Shown piece after piece: positions 1 to 8,268 of a stretch of 64,000 bases of DNA; position 1 is the stretch's first letter, and each line of letters begins with the position of its first letter. The DNA is from Corynebacterium rhinophilum (lineage in GTDB: Bacteria > Actinomycetota > Actinomycetes > Mycobacteriales > Mycobacteriaceae): contig NZ_JASPHQ010000006.1 in NCBI RefSeq assembly GCF_030227225.1, positions 42,429 through 106,428 on the forward strand, in the 5' to 3' direction. The notes under the pieces were generated by a model. That model saw nothing but the letters and a program-made list of their open reading frames with translations. It searched no databases and had not been told where the DNA came from. A program made the position numbers and the translations under genes.

Positions 1-356
1 GGCACAGGACCTTTCGTATTGACCGCATCAAGCATGCCGAGTTGACCGAGGAGACTGCTCATCCGCGCCTTAAAGAGCTGGATTTCGACGCTGCAGCACC
101 CTTTAATTTAGGTACGGCGGATTCCGTGGAATTAATCATTCATGAAGAATTCACCTGGCTTGCAGAATACTACGATATGCAACTAGGCAAGCGATTAGAA
201 AACGGCACCATAGCTGCAACGATGCAGGTGGGGTCCGTTGATTGGCTGGTTCGTTTCGCCCTCGGGCAGGCCGATAGGTTACGCGTTATAGCCCCTCAAT
301 CTATTGTGAATCTCATTGCGGAACGCGGAAATGCCGCGTTGAAGGGCTATACTTAA
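1..356 (+). CDS. pafC: PafC-like WYL-domain regulator, C-terminal fragment
   Basis: The reading frame is open from base 3, so this is the 3' end of a gene that begins left of the window. The first visible residues, RTFRIDRI, are the typical end of a WYL domain, and about 110 residues of C-terminal extension follow. In actinobacteria the WYL proteins PafB and PafC form a DNA-damage-responsive activator encoded beside the Pup ligase pafA. The next genes, tatA, tatC and helY, are the standard neighbours of pafC, and that supports the name more than the fragment does. The HTH domain is outside the window. Confidence 0.8.
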   Translation, partial: HRTFRIDRIKHAELTEETAHPRLKELDFDAAAPFNLGTADSVELIIHEEFTWLAEYYDMQLGKRLENGTIAATMQVGSVDWLVRFALGQADRLRVIAPQSIVNLIAERGNAALKGYT

Positions 357-469
357 AATTCAGTTACTGCACGCACATGCGTCTTAAAATTGCCTCGCGA
401 ATTTTCCCGCGAAGTCAGGGAACGCGGCGGCCATCTGGCGCAGGCAAAGAAGAACCGAAAGAGGATCTT

Positions 470-739
470 ATGACCTTAGGACCATTGGAAATCGGCCTGA
501 TTGTTCTCGTCATCATCTTGCTATTTGGCGCGAAGAAATTGCCGGATCTTGCTCGTTCCATGGGCCGCTCGATGCGCATTTTCAAATCTGAGGTCAATGA
601 AATGCAATCGGAGGACACCAAGCGCTCTGAGACCCAAGCTCAATTGAGCCAGAAGCGCCAGCAGTCCGATGAGGAGTTCTGGAACCGCCCAGATATGCAA
701 CCTGGCCACCAGCAGGGAAACTCTTCCTCCCAGAATTAA
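470..739 (+). CDS. tatA: Sec-independent translocase subunit TatA
   Basis: This 89-residue protein is the pore-forming subunit of the twin-arginine translocase. It has a short N-terminal transmembrane helix (about residues 4-20), then the [14 protein letters not shown] hinge and amphipathic helix, and a polar glutamine-rich tail. That is the standard TatA layout and length. The frame is open upstream to 377, but the ATG at 470 puts the helix at the N terminus and has an AAAGAGG ribosome site 6-7 bases before it. tatC follows after about 120 bases. No tatB is present here; in this group it usually lies elsewhere. Confidence 0.95.
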   Translation: MTLGPLEIGLIVLVIILLFGAKKLPDLARSMGRSMRIFKSEVNEMQSEDTKRSETQAQLSQKRQQSDEEFWNRPDMQPGHQQGNSSSQN

Positions 740-757
740 CGCCTGCCAGCTAAAAAG

Positions 758-837
758 GCGAACACGCTCTGCCTATGCACTCGTCGGCCGTATCGGAGAC
801 CGGCCCTCAGAAATCGAGTGGGCAGGGTAGTGTTCGC
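758..837. repeat. inverted repeat in the tatA-tatC spacer
   Basis: The 8-base arms GCGAACAC (758-765) and GTGTTCGC (830-837) are perfect complements 64 bases apart and lie just before the tatC ribosome site. They could form a long-range stem in the tatAC mRNA. There is no T-tract, so it is not a simple terminator. The function is unknown and chance pairing is possible. Confidence 0.3.
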
Positions 838-863
838 TCTTGTGCGTTGAAAGAGCCAAATTG

Positions 864-1973
864 ATGTCCTCACATTCCAACCCTGCCGGTGAACACGGAT
901 CCCGCGTGCGCCGCAAGCGGCGAGGTTTTTCACGCAAGCCCAAGAACCCAACGGGCGAGATGACCTTAGTGCAGCACCTGCAAGAGCTGCGGCGAAGGAT
1001 CATTATTTCCTTGCTTGCCTTGGTTATCGGCGCGATCATCGGTTTTATTTGGTACCAGCAGGCGCCCTTCCGGATTCCACCGCTGGGAGAAATCCTGCGC
1101 GAGCCTTATTGCTCATTGCCGGAAGATAAACGAGCCAACTTCAATAACGATGGCGAATGCCGCTTGCTTGCCACCAGCCCCTTCGAGATGCTCATTTTGC
1201 GCCTGAAGGTCGGTGCGTTGGCAGGTACGGTTATTTCGTCCCCAGTATGGCTCTACCAGGTGTGGGCATTCATCGTGCCAGGCCTGCATAAGAATGAGCG
1301 CCGCTACACCTTGAGCTTCGTCGTTGTGGCCGTCTCCCTCTTCCTGGCGGGTGCCATCTTGGCCTACTTCATCTTGTCCGTGGGCTTGGAATTCCTCGTC
1401 GGCATTGGCGCTGAGTATCAAACCGCAGCATTAACTGGTGAGCGATACTTCTACTTCCTCTTGGCGCTCTTGCTCATCTTTGGCATCAGCTTCGAGATTC
1501 CGCTGTTAATCGTCTCGCTCAATCTCATCGGCGTCTTGGAATATAACCACGTTAAGGATAAGCGCCGCATCGTCATCGTCGTGGTGATGATCTTCGCCGC
1601 CTTCGTGACCCCAGGCCAAGATCCCTTCACGATGGTGGTATTGTCCGCCAGCCTGATGCTGCTTATCGAGATTGCCTTCCAGTTCTGCCGCATTCACGAC
1701 AAGCGCCTGAACCGGCAGCGTCCTGACTGGATGGATCTTGATGATGAATCCGCGTCTGCGCTAGACGAAAGCCCCACTGGTGTGGGCGGGCCCGCGCCTG
1801 TCGATGCCCCGTCGGGCGTATATGCCTCGCCTAAGCCTGCGGCAGCTGGGGCGTCATCGCAGACCGTCCGCACGGAAAATCGGGCGTCGGATAGCACTTC
1901 CCAACGGGCTGAGGATCGCAAGGGTCCGCAGCGACCTACCGATGGAGGCGGCTTTTTCGACGATGTGCTTTAA
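864..1973 (+). CDS. tatC: Sec-independent translocase subunit TatC
   Basis: TatC is the multi-spanning membrane subunit that recognises twin-arginine signal peptides. The cytoplasmic start contains the conserved block around MTLVQHLQELRRRI, followed by six hydrophobic segments and family motifs such as SPVWLYQVW and FVTPGQDPFTM. The 369 residues include a long polar, proline- and serine-rich C-terminal tail of about 90 residues after the last helix, as in other corynebacteria. An in-frame TTG lies directly before the ATG at 864, but AAAGAG at 850-855 is best placed for the ATG. helY follows after 21 bases. Confidence 0.95.
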   Translation: MSSHSNPAGEHGSRVRRKRRGFSRKPKNPTGEMTLVQHLQELRRRIIISLLALVIGAIIGFIWYQQAPFRIPPLGEILREPYCSLPEDKRANFNNDGECRLLATSPFEMLILRLKVGALAGTVISSPVWLYQVWAFIVPGLHKNERRYTLSFVVVAVSLFLAGAILAYFILSVGLEFLVGIGAEYQTAALTGERYFYFLLALLLIFGISFEIPLLIVSLNLIGVLEYNHVKDKRRIVIVVVMIFAAFVTPGQDPFTMVVLSASLMLLIEIAFQFCRIHDKRLNRQRPDWMDLDDESASALDESPTGVGGPAPVDAPSGVYASPKPAAAGASSQTVRTENRASDSTSQRAEDRKGPQRPTDGGGFFDDVL

Positions 1974-1994
1974 GCACGGGTAGCCTTGTGAGAT

Positions 1995-4811
1995 ATGACT
2001 GAAACTCACCTGGATACCTTCGCCGCCGGCCTCCCATACCCCTTGGATGAGTTCCAGGTGCAGGGGTGTGAGGCGGTAGAAAATGGCCAAGGGGTGCTCG
2101 TCTGCGCCCCAACTGGTGCAGGTAAAACCGTAGTTGGCGAGTTCGCCGTTTCTTTGGCCTTAAGCCGCGGCACGAAGTGCTTTTATACCACCCCGATTAA
2201 GGCGCTGAGCAACCAGAAATACCACGACCTCGTCGCTGAGCACGGCGAGGATGCCGTCGGCCTGCTTACTGGCGATGTCTCCATCAACTCGGATGCCGAA
2301 ATCGTGGTGATGACCACTGAGGTGCTGCGCAATATGATCTACGCGGATTCTCCCGCGCTGGATAGACTTACTCACGTGGTCATGGATGAAATCCACTTCC
2401 TTGCGGATGCCTCCCGCGGCGCGGTCTGGGAAGAGGTCATCTTGAACTTGGCGGACCACGTATCCATCATTGGGCTGTCTGCCACCGTGTCCAATTCCGA
2501 GGAATTCGGTGAATGGCTCACCACGGTCCGCGGCGATACCTCTGTCATTGTGACCGAACACCGGCCGGTCCCACTTGATCAATGGATGATGCTGGGCCGC
2601 AAGATTTACCCGCTCTTTGAGCCGGGATCCGGCGGCCAGGTCAATTCCGAATTAGAGCGCCGCATTCAACGCTTGGAGGCAGGCGATAGCGATGATGGGC
2701 ACGCGGACTATAAATCCGGCAAGGGTTTTCGCGCGAGGGCGCGCCACAAGGGCGGCGGGCGCAGCGAATTTCATGGTAAAGCGGGCGGGCGTTCCGGTTC
2801 CTCCCGGCCGCAAGATCGCTACCGCCCCTTAGGACGCCCTGAGGTGCTGAAGGTGCTGCAATCGCAAGATATGCTGCCCGCGATTACCTTCATCTTTTCC
2901 CGCGCCGGTTGCGATGGCGCGCTCTATCAGTGCCTGCGCAGCAGGATGGTGCTGACGACACAAGAGGAAGCAGAAGAGATCAAGGCCATCGCCGATGCCG
3001 GCGTTGAGGGCATTCCGGAAGAAGACCTGCAGGTCCTGGATTTCCGGCGGTGGCGCGAAGCGCTCTCGCGCGGTTTTGCCGCCCACCACGCAGGAATGTT
3101 GCCGGCTTTTCGCCACATCGTAGAAGATCTCTTCGTCCGCGGTTTGGTACGCGCGGTATTTGCTACCGAAACCCTTGCCTTGGGCATTAATATGCCAGCG
3201 CGCACTGTGGTGCTCGAGAAGTTGATTAAGTTCAATGGCGAAGCACACGTGGATCTCACGCCAGGCCAATACACGCAGCTGACCGGGCGCGCCGGCCGGC
3301 GCGGAATCGATACCCTGGGCAACGCGGTCGTGCAGTGGGCACCGGCGATGGATCCGCGATTTGTCGCGGGTTTGGCATCGACGCGCACGTATCCGCTCAT
3401 TTCTACGTTTGCGCCGGGCTATAACATGGCCATCAACCTGCTGGGCATGCTCGGCTTTGAGGACTCGCTGCGGCTACTGGAAAAGTCTTTCGCGCAGTTC
3501 CAGGCCGATGGTTCCGTGGTGGAAGAAACCCGCGAATTAGAGCGCGCGGAGCATCGCGTGCGCGAATTGCGTGAGCAGCTTGATGATGCCGTGGATGCCC
3601 TCGCACCACCAGCCAAGGACGGCGAGGATCCCGCCGAGGTGCTCATGGATTATATCCGGCTGCGCCGCGAGTTGACGGCGGAAGAAAAGCAATCCAAGGT
3701 CGATAAGGAACACCAGCGCACCCAGGAAGTAGTCGCGGTGCTAGCCCGCCTGCAATTGGGCGATGTCATCGCGCTTGCCGGAAAGAAGCGCCCCACTCTT
3801 GCCGCGGTGGTCACCCCGGCCAACCAGACTGAGGATCCTCGCCCGTGGGTGACCACGGAATCTGGGTGGTCAGGGCGCATCGATGCCACTGGTATTAGCA
3901 ATCCGCCGATTCAACTGGGCCGTATTAAGATCCCGAAGCCGGTGCGGAAGAATCCGCAGCGCAATACCAAGTACATCCAGGATGTCTTCCACCGCGAAAA
4001 GTTTGACCGCCCAAAGCGAATGAAATCGAAGCCACGTCTGCGACCAAATAAGCGGGTAGGCGAGTTGCGCGATGCCATTCGCGAGCACCCTGCACACGAC
4101 TGGCCCGCCACCGACAGGGAGCAACTGGCCGGCGTGGCGCAGAAGTTGGCGCGCCGCGAGCGCGACCTCGAAAAGCTGCAGGCCAAGGTGAATAAGGCGA
4201 CCGATACATTGGGCCGAACCTTTGAACGCATCGTGGATCTGCTCGCGGAGATGGACTATGTCGAGTTCTCTGGTGCCGGCAATGATCGCACGCCGGTCAT
4301 CACTGAGGAAGGCGAGCGCCTGGCAAAGATTCATAGCGAATCTGATCTTCTCGTTGCCCAATGCCTGAAGCGAGGCATTTGGGATGAGCTGGATCCGGCG
4401 GAATTGGCCGGCGTTGCATCTCTGTGCTGCTTTGAAAATAGGAAGGCCACTGGGGGCCAGCCGGAGGCGGCAACGGATCGCATGGCCGATGCCATGAATG
4501 CGACCTGGCGCATCTATACCGAGCTCGGCGCCGATGAACGCCGCCACCGCCTGCCCCCAACGCGCGAGCCTGAAGCCGGATTTGCACTAGCCATTCACCA
4601 GTGGGCGGCGGGTGCGCCCTTGGGCTATTGCATGGCGGCGGCCAATGAAGCGGGCGCGGAGCTTACTCCCGGTGACTTCGTGCGGTGGTGCCGCCAAGTT
4701 GTGGACCTCCTGCAGCAAATCGCCAAGACTGGCTACGATGGCCAGATTCAGCGCAACGCGCGCCGCGCAATCGACGCCATCCAGCGCGGGGTCGTCGCGA
4801 TCGGGGCTTAA
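1995..4811 (+). CDS. helY: Ski2-like DEAD/DEAH-box RNA helicase (HelY type)
   Basis: This 938-residue superfamily 2 helicase is the Ski2/Mtr4-like protein found in actinobacteria next to tatC. Visible motifs are Walker A APTGAGKT (38-45), TTPIKALSNQK (motif Ia), DEIH (131-134), SATVSN (motif III) and QLTGRAGRRG (motif VI). An insertion rich in Gly, Arg and Lys at about residues 216-280 separates the two RecA domains and could contact RNA. The C-terminal third has a long charged helical segment and a DSHCT-like helical domain. The family is thought to act in RNA processing or decay, but its substrate is not known. The TatC stop is 21 bases upstream, so it is probably co-transcribed. Confidence 0.9.
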   Translation: MTETHLDTFAAGLPYPLDEFQVQGCEAVENGQGVLVCAPTGAGKTVVGEFAVSLALSRGTKCFYTTPIKALSNQKYHDLVAEHGEDAVGLLTGDVSINSDAEIVVMTTEVLRNMIYADSPALDRLTHVVMDEIHFLADASRGAVWEEVILNLADHVSIIGLSATVSNSEEFGEWLTTVRGDTSVIVTEHRPVPLDQWMMLGRKIYPLFEPGSGGQVNSELERRIQRLEAGDSDDGHADYKSGKGFRARARHKGGGRSEFHGKAGGRSGSSRPQDRYRPLGRPEVLKVLQSQDMLPAITFIFSRAGCDGALYQCLRSRMVLTTQEEAEEIKAIADAGVEGIPEEDLQVLDFRRWREALSRGFAAHHAGMLPAFRHIVEDLFVRGLVRAVFATETLALGINMPARTVVLEKLIKFNGEAHVDLTPGQYTQLTGRAGRRGIDTLGNAVVQWAPAMDPRFVAGLASTRTYPLISTFAPGYNMAINLLGMLGFEDSLRLLEKSFAQFQADGSVVEETRELERAEHRVRELREQLDDAVDALAPPAKDGEDPAEVLMDYIRLRRELTAEEKQSKVDKEHQRTQEVVAVLARLQLGDVIALAGKKRPTLAAVVTPANQTEDPRPWVTTESGWSGRIDATGISNPPIQLGRIKIPKPVRKNPQRNTKYIQDVFHREKFDRPKRMKSKPRLRPNKRVGELRDAIREHPAHDWPATDREQLAGVAQKLARRERDLEKLQAKVNKATDTLGRTFERIVDLLAEMDYVEFSGAGNDRTPVITEEGERLAKIHSESDLLVAQCLKRGIWDELDPAELAGVASLCCFENRKATGGQPEAATDRMADAMNATWRIYTELGADERRHRLPPTREPEAGFALAIHQWAAGAPLGYCMAAANEAGAELTPGDFVRWCRQVVDLLQQIAKTGYDGQIQRNARRAIDAIQRGVVAIGA

Positions 4812-4833
4812 GCTAGCCCGTCCTACTGGCTAG

Positions 4834-4839
4834 TAGACT
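4834..4839 (+). promoter_or_regulatory. candidate -10 box for a leaderless pepQ transcript
   Basis: TAGACT lies exactly 7 bases before the ATG at 4847, and there is no Shine-Dalgarno sequence in between. This is the usual geometry of an actinobacterial leaderless promoter. No clear -35 box is visible. Confidence 0.5.
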
Positions 4840-4846
4840 GTGGGGC

Positions 4847-5968
4847 ATGACTACTCAGGCTTTTTCTCCCGAAGTATATTCGCGCCGGCTCTCGGCAGCG
4901 CAGGAAGCGGCCGCCCAGCAGGGCATTGACCTTTTGCTGATTGGCACCGGCCCTGATTTTGCCTACCTGACCGGTTCGTGGGTATCGTCCCACGAACGCC
5001 TGACGGTGTTAGCCGTTCCCCAAAGCGGTACGCCGTGGATAGTCTCGCCGAATACGGATATTACGGATATTAAATCGGCGCCCGTCGGCAAGCTCGATGT
5101 GGAACTGCGCGGGTGGAATGACGGCGATAATCCCTACGAGCTCGCCCTCAAGGGCGCTGCGCCGATCAAGAAGGTCGCGCTGGGACAATCCCTGACGGCA
5201 GACCATATTCTGCAGTTCCAGGCGCGCGTGCCCGAGGCGGATTATGTCCTTGCCACCTACGCGCTCGCGGAGCTTTTCACCCGCAAGGATGAGGCGGAAA
5301 TCGCGGAGCTGCGCAAGGCCGGCCAGGCTATCGACGCCGTGCACGCCCAGGTTCCTGAGCTCCTGCAGCCCGGCCGCACCGAGGCCGAGGTAGCGCATGA
5401 ACTGGAAAAGCTCATCCTCAAAGAGCATTCCATCATTGACTTCGTCATCGTGGGTTCCGGCCCGAATGGCGCCAATCCGCACCACAGCTTCTCCGACCGG
5501 AAGCTGGCAGCGGGAGAGCCCGTCGTCGTGGATCTCGGGGGTACCTTGCCCTCCGGCTATCACTCCGATTGCACCCGCACCTACGTCGTAGGCGGCGATC
5601 TCAGCCAGGCGCCGCAGGACTTCCAGGACGCTTATGCGGTGCTTTACGATGCCCAAGCGGCCGCCCGCGCCGCCGCCAAGCCCGGCAGCACGGCTGAAGA
5701 AATCGACGGGATTGCGAGGAAGGCTATTGCCGATGCCGGCTGGGGCGATAAATTCGTCCACCGCACCGGCCACGGAATTGGTCTCTCGACCCACGAAGAG
5801 CCCTTCATCATGGAGGGAAATGACCTAGCGCTGGAAGAGGGCATGGCCTTTTCCATTGAGCCAGGCATTTACCTAGAAGGCCAGTGGGGCATGCGTCTAG
5901 AAGACATCGTGGTACTTACCAAGGATGGCTACGAGTCCCTCAACGTCGTTGAACGCGAAGTGCGCTAA
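4847..5968 (+). CDS. pepQ: M24B aminopeptidase P / Xaa-Pro dipeptidase
   Basis: This cytoplasmic metallopeptidase cleaves peptides involving proline. The 373 residues comprise a creatinase-like N-terminal domain and a pita-bread catalytic domain. The five metal ligands can be seen: two Asp in VVDLGGT and SDCTRTY, the His in RTGHGIGL, and two Glu in SIEPGIYL and RLEDIVV. Length and motifs fit the PepQ/PepE proteins encoded near tatC and helY in mycobacteria. Translation may start without a leader, because a -10-like TAGACT ends 7 bases before the ATG. The stop TAA touches the GTG start of the following reductase gene, so the two are probably co-transcribed. Confidence 0.88.
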   Translation: MTTQAFSPEVYSRRLSAAQEAAAQQGIDLLLIGTGPDFAYLTGSWVSSHERLTVLAVPQSGTPWIVSPNTDITDIKSAPVGKLDVELRGWNDGDNPYELALKGAAPIKKVALGQSLTADHILQFQARVPEADYVLATYALAELFTRKDEAEIAELRKAGQAIDAVHAQVPELLQPGRTEAEVAHELEKLILKEHSIIDFVIVGSGPNGANPHHSFSDRKLAAGEPVVVDLGGTLPSGYHSDCTRTYVVGGDLSQAPQDFQDAYAVLYDAQAAARAAAKPGSTAEEIDGIARKAIADAGWGDKFVHRTGHGIGLSTHEEPFIMEGNDLALEEGMAFSIEPGIYLEGQWGMRLEDIVVLTKDGYESLNVVEREVR

Positions 5969-6715
5969 GTGGCTGGCGTACTGATCCTGGGCGGGCGCAG
6001 CGATATCGGCGGCGAAATCGCCCGACGCGTGGCCCGCGGTAACGACATCGTCCTCGCCGCGCGCGGGACGCACGGGCTGGAGGAGCTTACCGCCCAGCTT
6101 AAGGCCGCAGGTGCACGCAGCGTCCACCAGCTGTCCTTTGATGCGGAGGATTTCTCCCACCACCGCCGGATCTTTGCCGAGGCCAAGGAACGCGTCGGCG
6201 CCATCGAGCTGACTGTGGTCGCCTTCGGAATCCTAGGGGATCAAGATAAGGCGGAAACTGATCCGTCCCACGCAGCACAAATTGCCACCATCGACTACAC
6301 CGCCCAGGTCTCCGTGCTCACGGTGGCGGCGCAGTCGATGCCGCGCGGCCATATCGTGGCCTTTTCCTCCATCGCTGGGTGGCGAGCCCGTCGCGCCAAT
6401 TATGTCTACGGTTCCACCAAGGCTGGGCTGGATGCTTTGTGCCAGGGCCTTGCGGACAGACTGCACGGCAGTGGGCTCGGGCTGATTACCGCGCGCCCCG
6501 GGTTCGTCATTGGGTCCATGACCCAGGGGATGACACCGGCCCCACTATCGGTGCGGCCAGGCGATGTCGCCGATGCCGTCGTTGCCTGCATAGACAACGA
6601 CGACCGCCGCGGTCAGGCGCGCAGCCACACCCTGTGGATCCCGAAGGCCCTGCAAGCCTTGGCCTGGGTCATGCGGTTGGTGCCCCGGCCCGTGTGGCGG
6701 CATATGCCGCGTTAG
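5969..6715 (+). CDS. short-chain dehydrogenase/reductase, DprE2-like
   Basis: This 248-residue SDR has the dinucleotide-binding GGRSDIGG motif at the N terminus, the catalytic Ser in AFSSIAG and the YGSTK active-site pair. The overall sequence, including VVAFGILGD and the end motif RPVWRHMP, resembles DprE2. DprE2 reduces decaprenylphosphoryl-2-keto-ribose when arabinan precursors are made for the cell wall. DprE2 normally sits beside dprE1, which is absent here, so this is more likely a DprE2 paralogue with an unknown substrate. The GTG start directly follows the pepQ stop, and the 3' end overlaps the convergent gene by 4 bases. Confidence 0.72.
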   Translation: MAGVLILGGRSDIGGEIARRVARGNDIVLAARGTHGLEELTAQLKAAGARSVHQLSFDAEDFSHHRRIFAEAKERVGAIELTVVAFGILGDQDKAETDPSHAAQIATIDYTAQVSVLTVAAQSMPRGHIVAFSSIAGWRARRANYVYGSTKAGLDALCQGLADRLHGSGLGLITARPGFVIGSMTQGMTPAPLSVRPGDVADAVVACIDNDDRRGQARSHTLWIPKALQALAWVMRLVPRPVWRHMPR

Positions 6716-7569
6716 TCGGCCTCGCCGTCCCGCAGCAGGGGCGAATTGATATCAAAGATGAAACCGCGCGGGGCGAGCACGCGGAGGACGACCTCGGCAT
6801 CGCCCTCTGCGATGTCGTGAAAGACTAAGCCTCCCCACGGGGTGACCGTGATGTCCACCTCGAGCTGGCCGATAAGCTGCGCGAACTGCGCCGGGATGGC
6901 GCCTTGGTAGACCCCCGCACCAAGGTCGACCACGCCTTCTGCCTGGTGCTCATCCAACCAGCCAATGGGCCCTGGCTCCGCGGCGAGTTCCGCACCAGCC
7001 GCCTCAGTACCTTTCGCTTCGGTGCCCTTCGCCCCAGTGCCTTTTGCTTCGGTACTCCTCGCCTCGGTGCGCAAGGCACCGAGGCGCTGGAGATGGGCTG
7101 CGGCATCGGCAAGCGAGAGGCCCGCGGTCGGGCTGTTGGTGGCGGGGGAATGGGTGATGTTTAAGGTGGCATCGTCAAGCAGCCGCATGCTGACCTGCGC
7201 GGCAGAAACCGGCAGATCGTCGGCGTCAGTGGTAATCGCGAGCGACTCCAAGCCCGGCTGTTCGGTATTCAGGTGCGCGGTCAGCTGGCGCGCGGCCTGC
7301 TGCGCCGCGGGAGCAAGGGGAGAGGCCAGCACGGGAATGTGGAAGCTTAGCAGCTCTAATTTATCCAGCTCCGCCGCAAGCTGGGCCTTGTCTGTAACTC
7401 CCCGCAACTCGATGGCGGAATTGGGGCGAATATAAACGCTGCCATCGGCCCAGTGCGCCGCGCAATAACCCAAATGGATCCAATCATTAGGGCTGGTAAA
7501 ACCGCCCACAACGTGCAGGCGCAGGCAGGTGCCGGACTCGGGATGCTGGAAAAATTTGGGGTAATGCAT
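6712..7569 (-). CDS. conserved hypothetical protein with pentapeptide tandem repeat
   Basis: I do not recognise a characterised family for this 285-residue protein. It has no signal peptide or membrane segment. An N-terminal part (about 1-160) and a C-terminal part (about 205-285) are joined by a linker made of repeated five-residue units of the type TEAKG, encoded by the tandem repeat at 7009-7068. The linker therefore looks flexible and variable in length. The gene is transcribed away from fxsA and has its own -10-like TACACT 8 bases before the ATG. It converges on the SDR gene with a 4-base overlap. Confidence 0.7.
   Translation of the reverse strand: MHYPKFFQHPESGTCLRLHVVGGFTSPNDWIHLGYCAAHWADGSVYIRPNSAIELRGVTDKAQLAAELDKLELLSFHIPVLASPLAPAAQQAARQLTAHLNTEQPGLESLAITTDADDLPVSAAQVSMRLLDDATLNITHSPATNSPTAGLSLADAAAHLQRLGALRTEARSTEAKGTGAKGTEAKGTEAAGAELAAEPGPIGWLDEHQAEGVVDLGAGVYQGAIPAQFAQLIGQLEVDITVTPWGGLVFHDIAEGDAEVVLRVLAPRGFIFDINSPLLRDGEAD
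7009..7068. repeat. in-frame tandem repeat, four 15-base units
   Basis: Four consecutive 15-base units (7009-7023, 7024-7038, 7039-7053, 7054-7068), plus a partial unit at 7001-7008, encode the pentapeptide linker of the - strand hypothetical protein. The units differ at a few bases but keep the frame. Unit number could vary between strains. Confidence 0.75.
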
Positions 7570-7577
7570 AGCTTGCC

Positions 7578-7649
7578 AGTGTAGCCGGTGAGAAGCCCTG
7601 CGCCGGGATCGAGTGTTGCCAGCATATCGTCAGCTTTGCTCGTTAAACT
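7578..7649. promoter_or_regulatory. divergent leaderless-type promoters
   Basis: Two -10-like boxes face away from each other in an 87-base gap. TACACT on the - strand (7583-7578) is 8 bases before the ATG at 7569. TAAACT on the + strand (7644-7649) is 7 bases before the ATG of fxsA at 7657. Neither gene has room for a normal 5' UTR if these boxes are used. Confidence 0.5.
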
Positions 7650-7656
7650 GGAAGCT

Positions 7657-8268
7657 ATGCCGTTTTTATATCTCGTCCTCTATATGCTGGCGGAAACCCT
7701 AGCGTTTTGGTCCGTCGCCGAGTGGATTGGCGTCTTTTGGGCGCTCATTGCCCTGTTCATCACCATGTTCTTTGGAATGTCCATCGCTGGCATCGAGGTG
7801 CGCCGGTTGATGGGAAAACAAGTAGAGCAGGCTGGTGACGGGACCTACTACGTCCGCGATAACGATATGGGCAAAACCGCCGGGAATGTGGGCCTCACCC
7901 TGGCCGGTGGCATGCTGCTGTCCCTGCCCGGATTTTTGACTAGTTTTATGGGGATCCTGCTCATCTTCGCCCCAACGCGGTCGCTCTTTCGAAAGTTTAT
8001 GGCCGTATCCATCTACCGCAAGGTAGAGAAGATGGGTGTGCGCATCTACGAGGCATCGCCCATGGCACAGCAGCACGATAGCTATGGCAATTTTGGATCC
8101 TTTGGGCAGGCCTCGGGGCAATCTTTTGGACAGGCTTTTGGGCAACCGTCTGGTCAGAGCGACTCCCACGAGGTAATCGACGAGGAAGAGCTGCGCAACT
8201 GGTCCGAGAACCTAGATCCTGATGACTTCGGTCCCCGCGGCGATGATAATTCGCAGGGTGGAAAATAA
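7657..8268 (+). CDS. fxsA: FxsA family membrane protein
   Basis: This 203-residue cytoplasmic membrane protein belongs to the FxsA family, known in E. coli for overcoming F-plasmid exclusion of phage T7. Its normal role is unknown. The hydrophobic N-terminal half carries the family block GVFWALIALFITMFFGMSIAG and a second hydrophobic segment around TLAGGMLLSLPGFLTS. The C-terminal tail contains a low-complexity stretch of repeated SFGQ/ASGQ units encoded at about 8095-8157 and ends acidic. It lies directly upstream of lnt, whose GTG follows its stop codon, as in related genomes. The ATG at 7657 is chosen because the upstream extension is not membrane-like and the -10 box lies inside it. Confidence 0.85.
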   Translation: MPFLYLVLYMLAETLAFWSVAEWIGVFWALIALFITMFFGMSIAGIEVRRLMGKQVEQAGDGTYYVRDNDMGKTAGNVGLTLAGGMLLSLPGFLTSFMGILLIFAPTRSLFRKFMAVSIYRKVEKMGVRIYEASPMAQQHDSYGNFGSFGQASGQSFGQAFGQPSGQSDSHEVIDEEELRNWSENLDPDDFGPRGDDNSQGGK

